From assembly GCA_022575985.1 (NCBI GenBank), contig JAKSXM010000231.1, positions 374,501-438,500 on the forward strand: a stretch of DNA of 64,000 nt, written 5' to 3'. This document shows positions 14,092 through 28,100 of this stretch, piece after piece. The notes under the pieces were generated by a model. The model was given only the letters and a program-made list of their open reading frames with translations. It did not search any database and was not told the origin of the DNA. A program made the position numbers and the translations under genes. Each line of letters starts with the position of its first letter. Within the stretch, counting starts at the first letter, position 1. This DNA is from Anagrus nilaparvatae. Its lineage: Eukaryota > Arthropoda > Insecta > Hymenoptera > Mymaridae.

Positions 14092-14125
14092 TTACAAGTT
14101 ATAAGTTATAAGTTGTAAGTTATAA
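14092..14125. repeat. Short tandem repeat, unit about 8 bp
   Basis: Four consecutive imperfect copies of AAGTTATA / AAGTTGTA. Confidence 0.7.
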
Positions 14126-14556
14126 TAGCGACTGCAAAAGAAAAACAAAGAATTTTCAAGCCTTCTTTTAATAAGTAATCTGTAAACTGCATCATCTTCA
14201 ATTTATGATGCATGATTATAGATTATGAGAGTGGCATTTACTTTATATATAATTTATACCTATAAGTACTTCCATATCATTTAGTTTATTATACCCAAGG
14301 GCTTTCGATCTTTGATGCGCTTTTCGATACTTCCGGTACAGAGCTTATATTGGAGCTGATTGGAGTTAACTCCAATTTTTCAATTCTATTTCAATATTTT
14401 TCACAGAAGCGCAGATTTTATAATAAAAACTTGGAAAATTTGCTCGAATATTTCAATTCTCTATAAACTTTTAAACTCTCACGAGGTGATTCCTACATAT
14501 TTTAAAGAGTAATAAGAATATTTTTCTATCCTGACAAATAACCCAACACTGAAATA

Positions 14557-14691
14557 TCTATTTGTTCAACAAGGGAAAAAAAGTAGGATTTGGCTTTCAA
14601 TGCAGTTGTATGCACGAGTGAGTGTAGCGAATGAGTTCAGGCAGCATTGAAAGTAAAATTTCCTACATTTTTTCCCGTGTTCAACACATAG
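14557..14691. mobile_element. Short inverted-repeat (MITE-like) element
   Basis: The arm CTATTTGTTCAACAAGGG...CTTTCAATGC faces an imperfect inverted copy GCATTGAAAG...CCCGTGTTCAACACATAG, with a loop of about 40 bp. A fragment of the same family lies at 11,783-11,835. Confidence 0.65.
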
Positions 14692-16106
14692 TTTTTCATT
14701 AAAAGCGAAAAAAAGATCGCCCGAAAGTAAGAAAGTAGATCTTTTTTGCAGCGTGTAATGAAAAAAATATTACTTTATAATTTTCCAAATGACATAAAAC
14801 TCGCAAAGTTAAAAAATTTTACATTCTTAACCAAGGGAGCAAAAGATGGCCCAGATAACCACGTTATAACCAATTATAATTAGCATCAGGAGTATTCTTT
14901 TTTTGTTCCCATGGATAATAAAAAGCAATAAAATTTTTCTTACTCAGTGGGGAGAAAACTTTTTTTGGAACGCAAAGATTGAAAAAAAATAATTTGTTTT
15001 ATGTCTAATGAGATTTTTTTCAGAGTCGTTGATTTTTTGGAAATTCATGAAATTAACGTAATTTCGAAAATTAAATAGTAGCCAAAAAGTAATAAGGAAA
15101 AATGTGGCTATTTGGTTATTTGAAAATTATGATTTGCGAAGTGATTTTTTAATCTCATTTTATACGAAGCAGAACGGTATTCAAAATATACCGGATTAAT
15201 TTTTAGAAAATTATGGAAAATAAGCCTATTTATGAATTCATTGTAATGTTTAAAATAATTTCTCGTGAGAAAGTTTAAGTCACACAAGGAATTTCAGTAC
15301 TTTTTTCTTTTTATTCTCTTGGTCCCCTTTGGGAGCTATAATAAACAAATGTCAACATAATTTAAAAATTAAAATACTTAGAAAATACACTTGGGAAATA
15401 AAGCAAAGATTATTTTATAAAAAAAACTGTAAAATAAATTGCAAAAAAATAAAAAAAGCAAATTTGAAAAATAATTAAAATTACTTACAAGGGCCTATGA
15501 CTGAGGAAATAAAATATATGCCCCAGATCTACATACTACCTTTTTTCAGTCAACAGGCAACAAATAATTATTTCGTCAGTTATTTGATGCTTCAAAAATT
15601 AAATCTATGAAACTTTCAGAAAATAAATAAAATTTACGTTATTATTTTATCAAACCCAAAAAATCTGAAATTTTTGATGGTCTTGTAAAAAGTATTATTT
15701 TAAAATTTTTATAATTAAATATTTAAATATAAAATATATAAACATTATTTCAAAAATTAACTAGATAATTTCTTTTGTATATAAAATAAAGTTTTATTTG
15801 AAAAAAAAAACATTAATAACTCCAGATTATAATATAATAACTACATTTAGATTACATAACAAATGGTAAGGTTTAATACTTGATTGATAATTTCCACAAA
15901 AAACATTAGCTTTACCAAAAAATTAATAATGCTTTATCTTGGGATATGCAGAAAAACATTTTTTTAATTTATGACAAAATATACAAACTTCAGAAGACAT
16001 CATTTTAATTGAGCAAGAACTGATTACAGAAAATATAATTTTAATGCTTTTGTTTTCACTTATCTTGAATTTAATCAATTTTTTGCAAATCTTAGTTGCT
16101 TAAATA
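14692..16106. other. 3' flank of PARP1, no gene seen
   Basis: AT-rich sequence downstream of the PARP1 stop codon. The 3' UTR must lie in its right part, with several AATAAA/ATTAAA-like candidates on the minus strand, but I could not choose one. Confidence 0.4.
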
Positions 16107-19100
16107 CTAATATTTGTATTTGAAATTCGTTTTAACCAGATATTTCATTTGAACTTGGGAAACATCGTAAACGATAAATTCATTGTACAAAAGCGATGAT
16201 TTTTTCGTTGGAAGTTCAACTGGAATAGCTGGTCCGCATGGTACTTCAACTCCATTTTTAACAACTGATTTTTCAGGATCTGGCATAGTTTTACCACGAC
16301 CGTAAGTAGAATGCTTACCACTGGGTAAGTTTTCAATATAATCAGCATTAAAACGTTCATACATTTCTCCAAGGGCAACTTCGCAAAGCAATAGTAACCC
16401 AGTTGGATTATCTCTATTGGTACAACAATAGTTTGCAGATTTAGATACCATATCAGCAAAATAAATACCTTTACCAAACATATATCCAGTAACAGGTGCT
16501 TCTGGGGGTGCGATACGAAGACCTTTGGACAAAATACCAGCATAATTGGTGACTCTTGAACCATGCCACAATAATTTTTTGTTTTGTAACTTTTGGTATT
16601 TTTTGTAACGGCTGCTTTCTCCGCTTTTTTTAATAATAAATACGTCTTCGACTTCCAGCTCATATTGCCTATGGGTTTCTGCATGAGTGTTTTTAACATA
16701 TTTTTTTATCAATTTAAATTCTTCACTTTCTTTGTCTAACGTGTCAATGTCAGTTTTAAGTTGCTCATAATGAGCATCAAGAGGATTCTTGTTTTCATCT
16801 GTTTCTGAATGAAGTAAGCTATAAGCAATTTCCATTTCAAGCAATGATTCCAACATTTCACTCTTCAATTTGATTTCTTCTTCGTTATCAATGATATTTG
16901 GTCCTGCAACTCCGAAACTGTGTGGTATTAATGTATAGAATTGATTAGTTTTACTGATCAAATCAGTTTGTTGGGCTGTGTTACTCTTAACCAGCTTTAA
17001 CAATTCACTTAAAATTGAATAAGCTGTTTGAATCTGTTTTCTTGAAAGTTTCCCTAATGGCATTTTTTCTAAATCTATTTCATATTCCAACATGACTTTT
17101 TTCATAGAATTAATGTCAAAAATTAGTCTCATCAAATCTTGAACAGGTTTCTTTAGTTTACTGTCAATATCAGATGTTAAAACATTAGAGTCAACTTCAT
17201 CATCTTGATCGACAACATCAATTGGGTACATGCAATGAGGCTTTTTCTGGAAATTTCTTCTAAGTCGCCATTCATTTCCAGACTTTTCGTGATAGAGTTT
17301 TTCAAATTGGTCAATACATTCTTCCAAAGCTAAGTTCTCTAATTTATTACCACCAATGGTTGTTCCAATTCGACCCCAGCTTCTGAATAGCCAATACTTT
17401 TCACGATTATCATGTTTGAGAATTTGAAGTTTATAATAACTATTCTTTCCAGTTTGAATATCAGTATTGCCAAGTGTAACAGTATACTTTTCTGATCCAA
17501 TTTGATAAACGTGAGCTTCATCTTCCAATCCGCTGTCTGGGTCAACAGCACCACCACCCTTAACTCTTAATTTTACTATTCCAGAGCCACTTTTTTCGTA
17601 TTTACTTTTACTTTTAGAAGCTGTTGATTTTTCAGCAATAGATTTACTTATACGGCTTGATGGATCGCCACCCCAGGTAGAAATAGTTTTTTTTTTCAAC
17701 AACACTACTGGAGCTTCAGTGAATTCCTTTGCTTCCTCAAGAAAGTCTTCCGATATAACGCATATATCAAACTCTTGAGCTTCTTGCATTTTTTTACTCA
17801 TTTTTTCAACTTCTGCAGGAGTAGATATAACTGCAGCAGTATCCTTAGTTATTTTAGATTTTAAGTTTCCTCCTAACAGTAATATTTCTTTTGAAATATC
17901 GTCTTTGCTTTTATTCAATTTACCAATAATAACAAATTCAAGATGTTTCAATGGTCTTGGGCGCCCTTGAACTTTAGGACCTTCTGTTGTGTCTTCTTTT
18001 TTAACTTTAAGAGAAGTTGATGGAGCAGTGATTCGAATGACTCTTTTCTTAACTTTACTTTTATAAGCAGCTCTAAAAATAAAAATAAAATAATTTTTAT
18101 TAATTATATAATAAAAATCAAGAAAAAAATTTTATTACAGAAATGGGTATTTTTCTTGTAAATCAGATGGAACTTTGAACTTTTGCCTTTTTGGATCTTG
18201 AGTTACATTATCACAATGAGCCCACTCTGAGATATCTCCTGTACATTTATATCCTGTACCAGATACATAATTAAAGTTTCCTGTTTTACATTTTTTGCAT
18301 GGCTCTAGGGCCCCAAATATCATTACATCAGCTAAAAGATCCAATATCTGAAAGAAGTTAAATATGTATATCATATTTTGATGATTTTAAAACAATGACA
18401 TTATAACTCACCTCGCTATTACCAGTTGGGATAAACTGTTTGTTACTTTCAAGCATTTCTACCATTTGGTTTTTGGTAAGTGCTTTTAAATGATCTCGAA
18501 TAGAAAATAATTTTTTGCTCTGAGATTTCAATTCTTTTTCTTCCTTGTCATCCACTGGCTCTTCTTTAGGTTTTTTAACTGGTGGAGGTAAATCTTCAGA
18601 TTTAATTTTTGGCAAAGCAGATTTCAGTTTGGCTTTGTCTTCTTTCGACAAAACTTTAGCACCAGGTAGAGCATCTCCTTGATCATAAAATTCCAACTCT
18701 GCCCTTAACTTGGCAAAGCATTCAATGTGATACCATCTATCTAATCCTCCAAATTTACGAGCTTCTTCACTTTCATAATCTTTTTTTGAAATTCTTACTT
18801 CTTCTTTTATTATAGTCTCTTCACATCCTCGGCATTTCGAACGATTGGACTTAGCATATTCTACTGAAAAATCACTGTTGACCTTGGTGCGTTTGCGACT
18901 ACCCTTAGGTGTAGCTGCTGCTGGTCCCTTTCCAGCACATTCATCTATTAAATAAAAATAAATTAGTATCAGTATTAATATTACATCATTTTGAATGCTC
19001 CTTATTATTTATTAATTACCAAGCTTCTTCTTTATAAATTCTTGGTCTTCATAGCGAATATTGTCAAAGTGAGCTATATCTCCAATTGCTTTAGGACGCT

Positions 19101-19522
19101 GCTTTTGAAAAAAGCAGCTAACATGATGCCATTTCTCCATTTTTCCATCATGAAATGGGCTCTAAATTAAAGAAGTTATATTTTTCTTAAAATTTTGGTT
19201 CAAAAATAAAAAACTAGAAAATTAAAATTTTCTGATCAACGTGTGGTTTTTGTTATAAAATAATTCGAACGCCATTTTCATGTCCTTATAAAAAAATTAC
19301 GAAATGGCAGTTCAAAAAATGCGTGGTCTTTAATATGTTTTTGTTATTACTTAACTTTTAAAAAATCATGCATAGTTTAAATTTATTTAAAAATAAGTTT
19401 TTAAATACCTGAACAACAGTAGCGATACGTAAGGCATCCTTACTAATTGGTGTTTTACAAACTTTGCAGCTTGCTCTTCCACTTTTGGCATATTCAACGC
19501 GATAAGGTAGATCTTCTGCCAT
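16107..19522 (-). CDS. Parp1: Poly(ADP-ribose) polymerase 1
   Basis: Five exons join in phase to 987 aa (human about 1014): 19522-19409, 19161-19020, 18944-18412, 18347-18139, 18072-16107. In order: zinc finger 1 (CKVC from residue 19; HHVSCF), basic KGSRKRTK, zinc finger 2 (CRGC at 123-126; HIECF), PADR1/zinc finger 3 with cysteines at 280, 283, 298 and 308, BRCT about 376-450, WGR (Trp about 565), helical regulatory domain, and the ART catalytic domain. The H-Y-E triad is intact (His836 in LLWHGSR, Tyr870 in GIYFAD, Glu964 in YNEFIVYD). The family detects DNA breaks in the nucleus and makes poly(ADP-ribose) from NAD+. All four introns have GT-AG ends. It appears functional, and no competing assignment is credible. 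Confidence 0.97.
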
Positions 19523-22125
19523 CGTGATAAGTTTTTATAGTTTTTTAATTAAAAATTTAATAGGTAATTGTTTAATTATTCTTTTCTTTTTGATATTTAT
19601 TTCTCAATGATTCAAAATGCCGGTAAGCTTCTTCTTGTCATTCTAACCTGGTATATAAATAATTTATCTTATATATCCGTAATCACTGACACAAACTGCA
19701 TTCAAAACGATATCATGCAAATACCTAATAAAAAAACATCCGCAATTGTTTAATTTTTTTAATTTGCGACTTCGAAGACTACTTCAACGAAAAATAAGCT
19801 GCGTGTGAAAAAAAAAATGCGTTTCTTATACAAAGAATTTGCCGCTATTTTACTTCTTTTCTTAAAGCGCATGCGCTTAAAGATCGCTTCCCCACCAAGC
19901 CGGCTCTGTGGTTTGTTTGTTGTCAATTGTCACCTGATTGTCGTCTGCAGTTTACCCTTTTGACAAGCTGTATAAAATAAAAAATCAAACAATTATTTGC
20001 TACTTTAAAATTATATTGTTGATTAACTCGTTTTATAAAATTAATTACACATTCGCTTTTGTAGGTATAGACCTTAATCTCAAAAGTTTTTTTTTCTAAT
20101 TTTTTTATACCCAAATTTTTAATTTATGCAATAAGAAAATTTTGAGATTATTATAAGGCAAGACTGGGCAAATATACTAAATATAAAAAAGACAAGTTAA
20201 AAAAAGCACAGGAAAATTTAAAAAGAACCAAAGATAATAAATTAGTAGCAAGCCTTATCTTAAAAAATAAGATAAAAGAATATGAAAATGAGGGTGTTTT
20301 ACTGAATGAATATTATCAACAGATCATATTTATTTTTGAGGAACAGTAGTATATTTTTTCTAAAAAGTGTGTGATTGCATCAAAAAAGCTTTGCAAGAAC
20401 AAAATGAAGCTTATATCAAAGTCAAGAAAACCTTTAACTGCTTAAGATCAGAATCTCGTAAAATATGAAAATAATATATGTAAATTTATTAATTTATATT
20501 AATTTTTTTATTTATACAAGATGTCATATGGAATTAATCGAATGGTTATCAGTTTTTGATTATCAGATGATGTGATTTTCTTCAATTGACACACTTTTAG
20601 CCCAGCTACAACTTAAAATTAGGTTGGAGATAGTTGACAAAAAAGTTACTTATTTGTAAACATCATATATTTTATACATTTGGTGGTTACACAATGGCTT
20701 CATAAAGTTATTCATATATTAATTAGTGATAATTGGCAGATATGCTGGAATTAAAGTTAAAAAATATCGTTGACACATTCTCCCTGGAGAGTTAAATCAG
20801 GTAGCAAAAAACAAATTTTGCTCTTTTTCTCAAAATTATTTATTTTGCACCAAAATTCAAATAAAAGGAAAATATAAAAATGAAGATATTTTATTTTGTT
20901 TAAATTCGTGTTTGATATATTTTATTATATATGTTTATAATTAAATACAATCGATAAAAAATTTGTCACTCAAAACTCGTTATATACAAATATTCTTAAA
21001 ATTAATCGGATATACTTCAATATGTATATTTAAAGCGCATTTACTGATATTTTTCATTTTAGCTGCAAATACTGATTTAACATAAATTCAAAAATGTCAT
21101 GATACAAAAACTTTAATCTCGATATTCAAAGGTAACATAAAACATATGACTAAAATAGGAGCTCATTACCTTATATTTATTAAATGCATTATTAAATTAA
21201 AAAATTTACCCTTTTTCACTTTCAATATGATGAGTTAATAGTTTTTACGTTTATTTACAAATTCAAGGTATTTCCATTCGAAATCTAAATAATCAAAGAA
21301 TGGGCTAAAGCTAATTTTATAATATAGTTGCAAAAGAAAGATCGGAACTTACTTCTTTGTTTCCTTATAATAATTTTCATTTTTAAAACTTCAACTATGA
21401 TTATTTAAATTTTCTATTTTAATACCTTATAACTTAATATTATAATTTAATAATAATTTTAAGATAATTCTAATAATACGTAATTTTTTTTTGAGCTCAT
21501 ATAATAAAATACAAAAGTTTGAATTTCGCTATTTTAAAATTTTATTTCATTTTCTAAAATTTTAAAAAATTTTTGTATTAAAAATATATAAAATTGGCAC
21601 AAAAAGTGTTATATAAGGCATAATTATTTTAATCTCCATTTTTCTTTTTATAAAAACTCTAACTAATAAATAATAAATAAAATGTCAATTTCAATTAAAA
21701 ACTATAATTGATACATTTAATGTGTACCCTATTCATACACAATGATACTTTTTATTACTACGCGCTATAATTTATATAATTATAAGTCTTATAATCTTAT
21801 TAAAAAAAAAAAGAAAATAAATAAAAGTTTGTTCTTAAAAAATTGAACACAAACAAATTTGGAACGACATTTGTCTCTAGTTATATACACCACATTTTTT
21901 TTCACCCTGTAAAACGAATTTCTCATTCCTTAAAGTTATAGCTAATTTTTTTTTTTTTTTTATAAAAGCACACTCGAAGGCCCCGGATTGTACGGAATTA
22001 TATCATTTTCAAGAGTGTAAAATATTTATTGTGCGCATTTGTACATATAGCTTATTTATCCAGGTTCCCCCGGATTATTATCAAATCTTAAATCGCGTAT
22101 ACAGATAATAAATTAACTTAAAATA
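19523..22125. other. Intergenic region between PARP1 and Ack-like
   Basis: This holds the PARP1 promoter on the right of 19,522 and the 3' flank of the Ack-like gene near 21.9 kb. Apart from the decayed open segment noted near 20.15-20.35 kb, I see only AT-rich sequence. Two open frames near 19.6 and 20.1 kb look like chance. Confidence 0.4.
20146..20460 (+). pseudogene. Possible decayed coding segment, Lys/Glu-rich
   Basis: A plus-strand frame without an ATG is open for about 65 codons and ends in TAG near 20,349. It reads as an amphipathic Lys/Glu/Gln-rich helix (for example KKAQENLKRTKDNK). After a frame change a similar stretch continues (QEQNEAYIKVKK) to about 20,460. This resembles remains of a coiled-coil-coding exon, but composition bias alone could produce it. 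I cannot name a parent gene. Confidence 0.2.
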
Positions 22126-25100
22126 TTAAACCGCTGCACTGTCTTCGGTATTTCTTAATATAGCAGCCGCCTTAATCATATCACCTCCACACTGATCTAA
22201 CATAATTTTGCAATCTTCGAGCCCTACAAAATTATTTTCTTTTTTTAAAAGCACCTGCAATCTTTCAAGTTTTAAGGCTAATAATACATCCCAATCTGTA
22301 ACGTTAAGTGCTTCTATACAGGATTCTGGCGATACTTGATCATGAAGAACTTTCATCATAATTCTAACCTCATCAGACTGCTGGCCATTTTTGCGACCTT
22401 GAGTACGTTTGGCATTTGGCCCATCACATGCAAATTCTAGCAAATCCTCGCACGATACGTGATCACTTGTTCTTGTCATAATTCCATCTCTTAAGTCTTC
22501 ATTTTTATTCCCATGTAAATCATGTGTTTCATCGTAATTGGGTTCTCTTTTTTGTAGCTGAGAAGATGATCTAGAAACTACACTAACTGGAGTTGAACTT
22601 CTGCTTAAATCATTGCTATCATTTTTTTCAAGATTTTGAGAATCTGCATTGACTTTTCGAAACACTTTGTCTATTACTACCGGACTACGATACTTTGGAA
22701 TATTTTTTATATTCTCATTGTTTTCAGTATGATCTGTATCAACAAAATTATCGGAGAATTCAAGGAAATCTTCCGTTATGACACTACAATGATGAAATTG
22801 ATTTTCGTCAATAGGAAGAGAATCCAAAGCTGCAAGTTCTGAATCGATTCGTTTCTCAAAATCTTCAGGGCTAAAATTAATTTCAAATTGGTTTTAATTA
22901 ATATTATAGTCATTTTAAAAATATTGTAATTACTTTTACTACTTGAAAACTATTACAAGTGAGTAATAAAAATTATTACAATTATTATATGTCTATTAAC
23001 TTAATTTACCTGTTGATTGTGATTTCCAAGGAACTTTGATTTGTAGCATTATCAAAAATTGAAGTACCAGCAATTTCATTTTCATCAAAATTTAATCCTT
23101 GTCCATCTACTTGATCTTCATGGGATGAGGCAACCATTTTTGCCAATGTTCTTGTAACACCACCACCTGGTATAATCAAAGGGTGCTTTCTTTGATGTCT
23201 AGGTAAATTAGATTTTGGTTGTAAGCTTTTAGACCTATCTCGTGGAGGAAGCGGTATAGGGTTATCATCAACAATATTATTATTGTGATTTTTTTCAAGT
23301 CCTAAAGTAGAATGGTGTTTTTCTAAAAAAGAATCTACTTGCTGCTGATTTAATAAATTATTAGAAGGACTTTTGTATGACAGTCCAGTAGAATTTTTTA
23401 ATTTGGGTAACGTTCTTGCTCCGCTTTGATGCAAATCAATTTCTTCAGAATGTGAGAACATGGAAGAACAAGTACCAGATGAACCAGCAGATGCTAAGGT
23501 TGAATGTTTGTTACCTCGTACTCTGGGCCTAACAACTGGTAAACCAGAACGAAGAATGCGTAATGGATTTGTATCGGCACTCCCGTCAATACTGGGAGTT
23601 TCTACAAGACTATTGTATACTTCTTTGGCTTCATCCGATAAACATGCCTAAGAGATGATTGAAAAAAAGGAAAGGAAGGAAAATTGAGGAAAAAAAATCA
23701 AATAAAAAAAATTAAAATAAGACGTAGAAGAAAGACAAATAAAAAAGATGTCAGATGAATGGTGAATTTGTTGTGAGGTGGTACGTGTTAGATGAGCTCT
23801 GATACCTATACAGCAATAAGGCCAACAATTGTGTTTAGTTAAAAAAAATGTTTATTATTATCAAGGCATAAGCACTGTCTTAATTTAAATGAGTCTAATT
23901 GAAGGAATTACAATTCATTAAAAAGGTTTCAGGATTTAAATGCTTTGAGGATTTAACAATTTTAATTAATTTTTTTAAAAATGAAGCTGTTTTTGAAAAT
24001 ACAAGTTTTAGGTATTTCGCATCTAAAGTTAATAAAATATAGGGATAAAATTATCCTTCATTAACGTAGAAAATTTAATATTTAATATTTTGTACAAAAA
24101 GAGTAAAAAAGTTTTGAGTATGCGAGTATCAAAAGATATATATGATAACTTAAATTTAGTTTACAAATACATTCCATTATTATGATTCATCATGCAATAA
24201 TTACTAATGCTTTATACAAAAACTATGCTTATTATTTCTTGCTTGAAAGCTTATAAAAACTATACAGCATTCTTAATTAATATATTAAGGGGCAGGTGAT
24301 GGAGGGAATCTGAGGGTATCGTTGTTAAATTCAGGATATTCGGAACTAGTATCTGAATCTAGATCTGAATTGCTTGTAAAAGTTAAACTAGAACTTGGTG
24401 CACTTTCAGGCCAAGCAATTATATTATTTCTTGAAGAAAATGAAGGAGATAAGGAATTCAAGAAACTTGTAGATGGAGGGGGTGATTTCCCAAATAATTC
24501 AACTGGATAACCTTTGACGCCAGAGTTAGGATAAAGAAACGGATTTTTATTTTTCATGTTTAATCTATTCATTTTCTTATGTCTTCTTCTGAGCCTAAAA
24601 CGAGCTCTTATATCTGTTTCCGAGTGAGAAATAGAATCGGAATCATCGCTTGAATCATTTTCTGGATGAAAAGATCTTCGATAATGATGTCTTACGTGAG
24701 GTCTGCGTGTATTATCAGATAGAGAATAAGCTCTCAAACGAAAGGGGTTTGTATTTTTTTGATTTTTTTCAGCTGATGCTTTATTAATTTGTGAATTGTC
24801 ACTGTTATATAATTGTGGAAGTTCAAATATTCTTTGGTGAGCAGGTAATTGATTTCTTTGTTCTTTTGAATCGTTATCATCTTTGCAAGCAGGTTTGTTC
24901 AAATCAACTTGTTTTGATTTCTCTGAATTTCCAAAATTACGAGTGTTTTGAGCAATATTTTTACCCAATTGAATGACATTTTGGGTCAATTTACCAAATC
25001 CAAGATTTAAACCTTGATTTTTTTTTAAATCCATAATATTTTTCAAATTATCAATCTGAGATAATTCTTTTTGGTATTTTTCATTAAGTCTGACTCTTGT

Positions 25101-28100
25101 TTGCTCCATTTGGTTGTTTGCATCGGCATCAGATTTACGACGAGCACGTTGAAAATTATCAAGATCACTTTTATCTTTATCAGCGGTATCCGCAACAAAA
25201 AGTGGATTATTTGATATTGCATAAGGAAAATTATCGTGGCCATTTTTGACTGATTCAAGCTTATGAAGACTCTCGATGTTGGCTTGAATAGCTTTAAAAT
25301 TTTTCAGGTTATCAGAAGATCTGTAAACACTTGTCGCAGCTTGATTTAAAAACCTTGAGTTCAATTTCTCGTGCATTTCTTTAATTTTTAAATCTGCTTC
25401 AAGTGCACTTAGTTTCTTGGTTTCATTTTTATTATTGGAAGATTTTGATCTAGTGCCTAATTCTGAATTAACTAACTTATCTCCTACTTCTCCTGAGTTA
25501 GTAAATCTAAAATTTTGATTTGTTGCATTTGAAAACTTACTTTTATCAGATTCTGATACATTAAAATCACAATTATTTGTTTTCTCATTTGAATTATCAG
25601 TAATGCCATTAATTGCAATTTCTAATTCTGTTAAGTCTTTTAAAAATTTTCCTCTTGATTGATCCAAGTCATTAATTTTTTCTTTTGCAGCATTAATATT
25701 AAAATAGCTAGGTTGGTCAAAATATTGTTCAGCATAACTAGCCGATATCCTTTTTGGTTCCTTTGAGTATATAAAATTTGAATTTTCATTAAAGAATACT
25801 TTTCCATTTTGTTTTAAAAAATTTGATGGTTCGTGTTTTAAGGCACTTTTATGATGTCCTGCATTACCATTCTCTAAAAACTCGGATGATTTAACCAAAT
25901 TAGCATTATCAAACTCAGTGTTCAAGTAAGAATTCCAAGTTGTTGGTTTGGTAAGCAATTCTCTGGACTTAGCAAAACAAAACTCTGCAGAGGCTTTATC
26001 CCACAGTGGTAATTTTAAAGTGGAAGGTGCACCAAGAGAATCTATACTGGATACTGTAGAAGATAAGGATTGCAAGCTAGAGCATAACCACTGCATGCAT
26101 TTTAGTGATTTAAAAAAAATGAATGATAAAATTAAAACGAGGAATAAAAAGTTGTAGAAAAGGATGATAGGATAAAAAAAGGAAAAAGTAGTATTAGTTA
26201 AAGTATATTTTTTAATAATATACAAAAATTTTGTGAAATTATAAATATATTATAAAATAAACCTTTTACTGCTATTCATATAGTTATATATAGAGTTATT
26301 AAATTTTAATAGAAGGCACCAGAGGAATTAGCGTTGTCCCATAACAGATATATATTTAAGATGTGAATAAAAGCAAATAAAATTGTTAAAAAAAAAAAAA
26401 ATCAAATGAAAATAGAAAAGGCGTGTGTTGCGTGTCAATTAAAATAAAAAGAAAATAGATGAAATGAATAATTCTTCTTAAAACTGACCCAAAGCGAATA
26501 TGAAAGTCTAGGATTTTGAAAAATCAAATAGACTGAGTTCAGTATAAAAACACGCCAATTTTAAAGGTTACATAGTTTCAAAGGTCTAAAAATGGCAGTT
26601 GCTTTACAAATTCAAAATATTTTAAAATATTCAAGTAAAACCTGACCTAATTTCCTGTTTTACTTTCCTACACTTTAAATGATTGCAAAAGATACTTTTC
26701 AACATTTTCATTGTTTTCCATTTCCGGGCCTTACATTTTTAATTCAAAAAATAGCTGCCTATTTTAAACCTTTGAACCAGAATATTAAAAATTGACATAA
26801 TTATGAAAACCCTAGACTTTCACTTTTCCTTAAGGTTAGTTTCACCAAGAATCATTCATATACTTTTCATGTTCAGTTTTTCTTAGAATATTAATTTATT
26901 CAAAGAAAAAACAGAAATAGTCATGAGAAAAATAAAATAAAATCAAAAATAATAATATACCTGTAAATCAGGTATACTTGCAGCTTCTTCTGAAAAATGT
27001 CGTCTGTCAGGTTTTGGGCTGTGTTGGTGTGGTAATTTAAAAGAAAATTTTCTACGTCTATTGGGACTAGCAGGGGTTCGAGGTGAATGTTCCTGCTGTT
27101 GATGTTCTAAATCTGTCATGGAACGAGCTGTCAATTCTTGTGCCATTGCTATTGCCGAATAAAGTGTTTTTTGATCTGCTGCCGAAATTGGCTTTACCTA
27201 AATTATACCAACTTATCTTTATATCAGTTTGTTTTAAGGAATTGCAAAAGCGACAATTAAACAGATATAACATTTAACATATGAAAAGCATTAAATAAAG
27301 AAAATAAAATTCAAATTTACTCTACATTTATAGGACTCACGGTCGCTTGTTTCTTTTTATTGCTTTGTTTTGCTTGCATTTCTCGTATTTCATTTTTTAC
27401 GTTACTAGACTCATGCTCTGTAGGTAAAGTATTGTTTATTTGTTGTCCCGTTGAAGGTGGTGATGATCCTTTAATAAAGTTTTAAGTAAAGATTAAAATT
27501 AAAAAAAAAAAAAAAGGATTATATAATACCAAGAGATCGAAACATCTGATCCATTTCATCTAAAAGGCTAGGCCCAAAATCAAAATTCCAAGTTTTGTCG
27601 AATCTGAGCGGGCTCTCTTGATGTTCTTCATCACTGATTTCATGGTATTCATGATCAGCTGGAAATTCATTACAGTTGATCATTGAAGGATTTTGTCTTC
27701 CACCATTTGCATTTGAAACTTCAGAGCATGCATCTAATTCTTAAAAAACAAAGTATATTATTGACAGATAAAACTTTTAAAAGGATTAATATTACTTTGA
27801 AAATTTCTGCCTTCTCTCATTGATTCTCTGTGAACATCAAAACCTCTAGCTTCTTGACTCATAAATTGACTAGAATTATCAAGCACATCTTCTTGTGGTT
27901 TATACGGAGTAACAACTTGCCTTGGTAAATGTGGGTATTTGCCTCCCAGAAAACTAATATCTCCAAAGTAGGCTCCATCTAATCCTACATGACCTGTGTG
28001 CTTTAAGTCTCCTTGAGGTGAAGAGATCATGTCAGTGCGAATTTTTTTTCTTTGCGAGGAAAATATATTTTTTCCATCTCCTCTAATAAATTCTCCTAGT

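Noticed and set aside
16145..16699. 184-aa open frame on the minus strand
   Set aside because: It overlaps the PARP1 catalytic exon in another frame and is a shadow.
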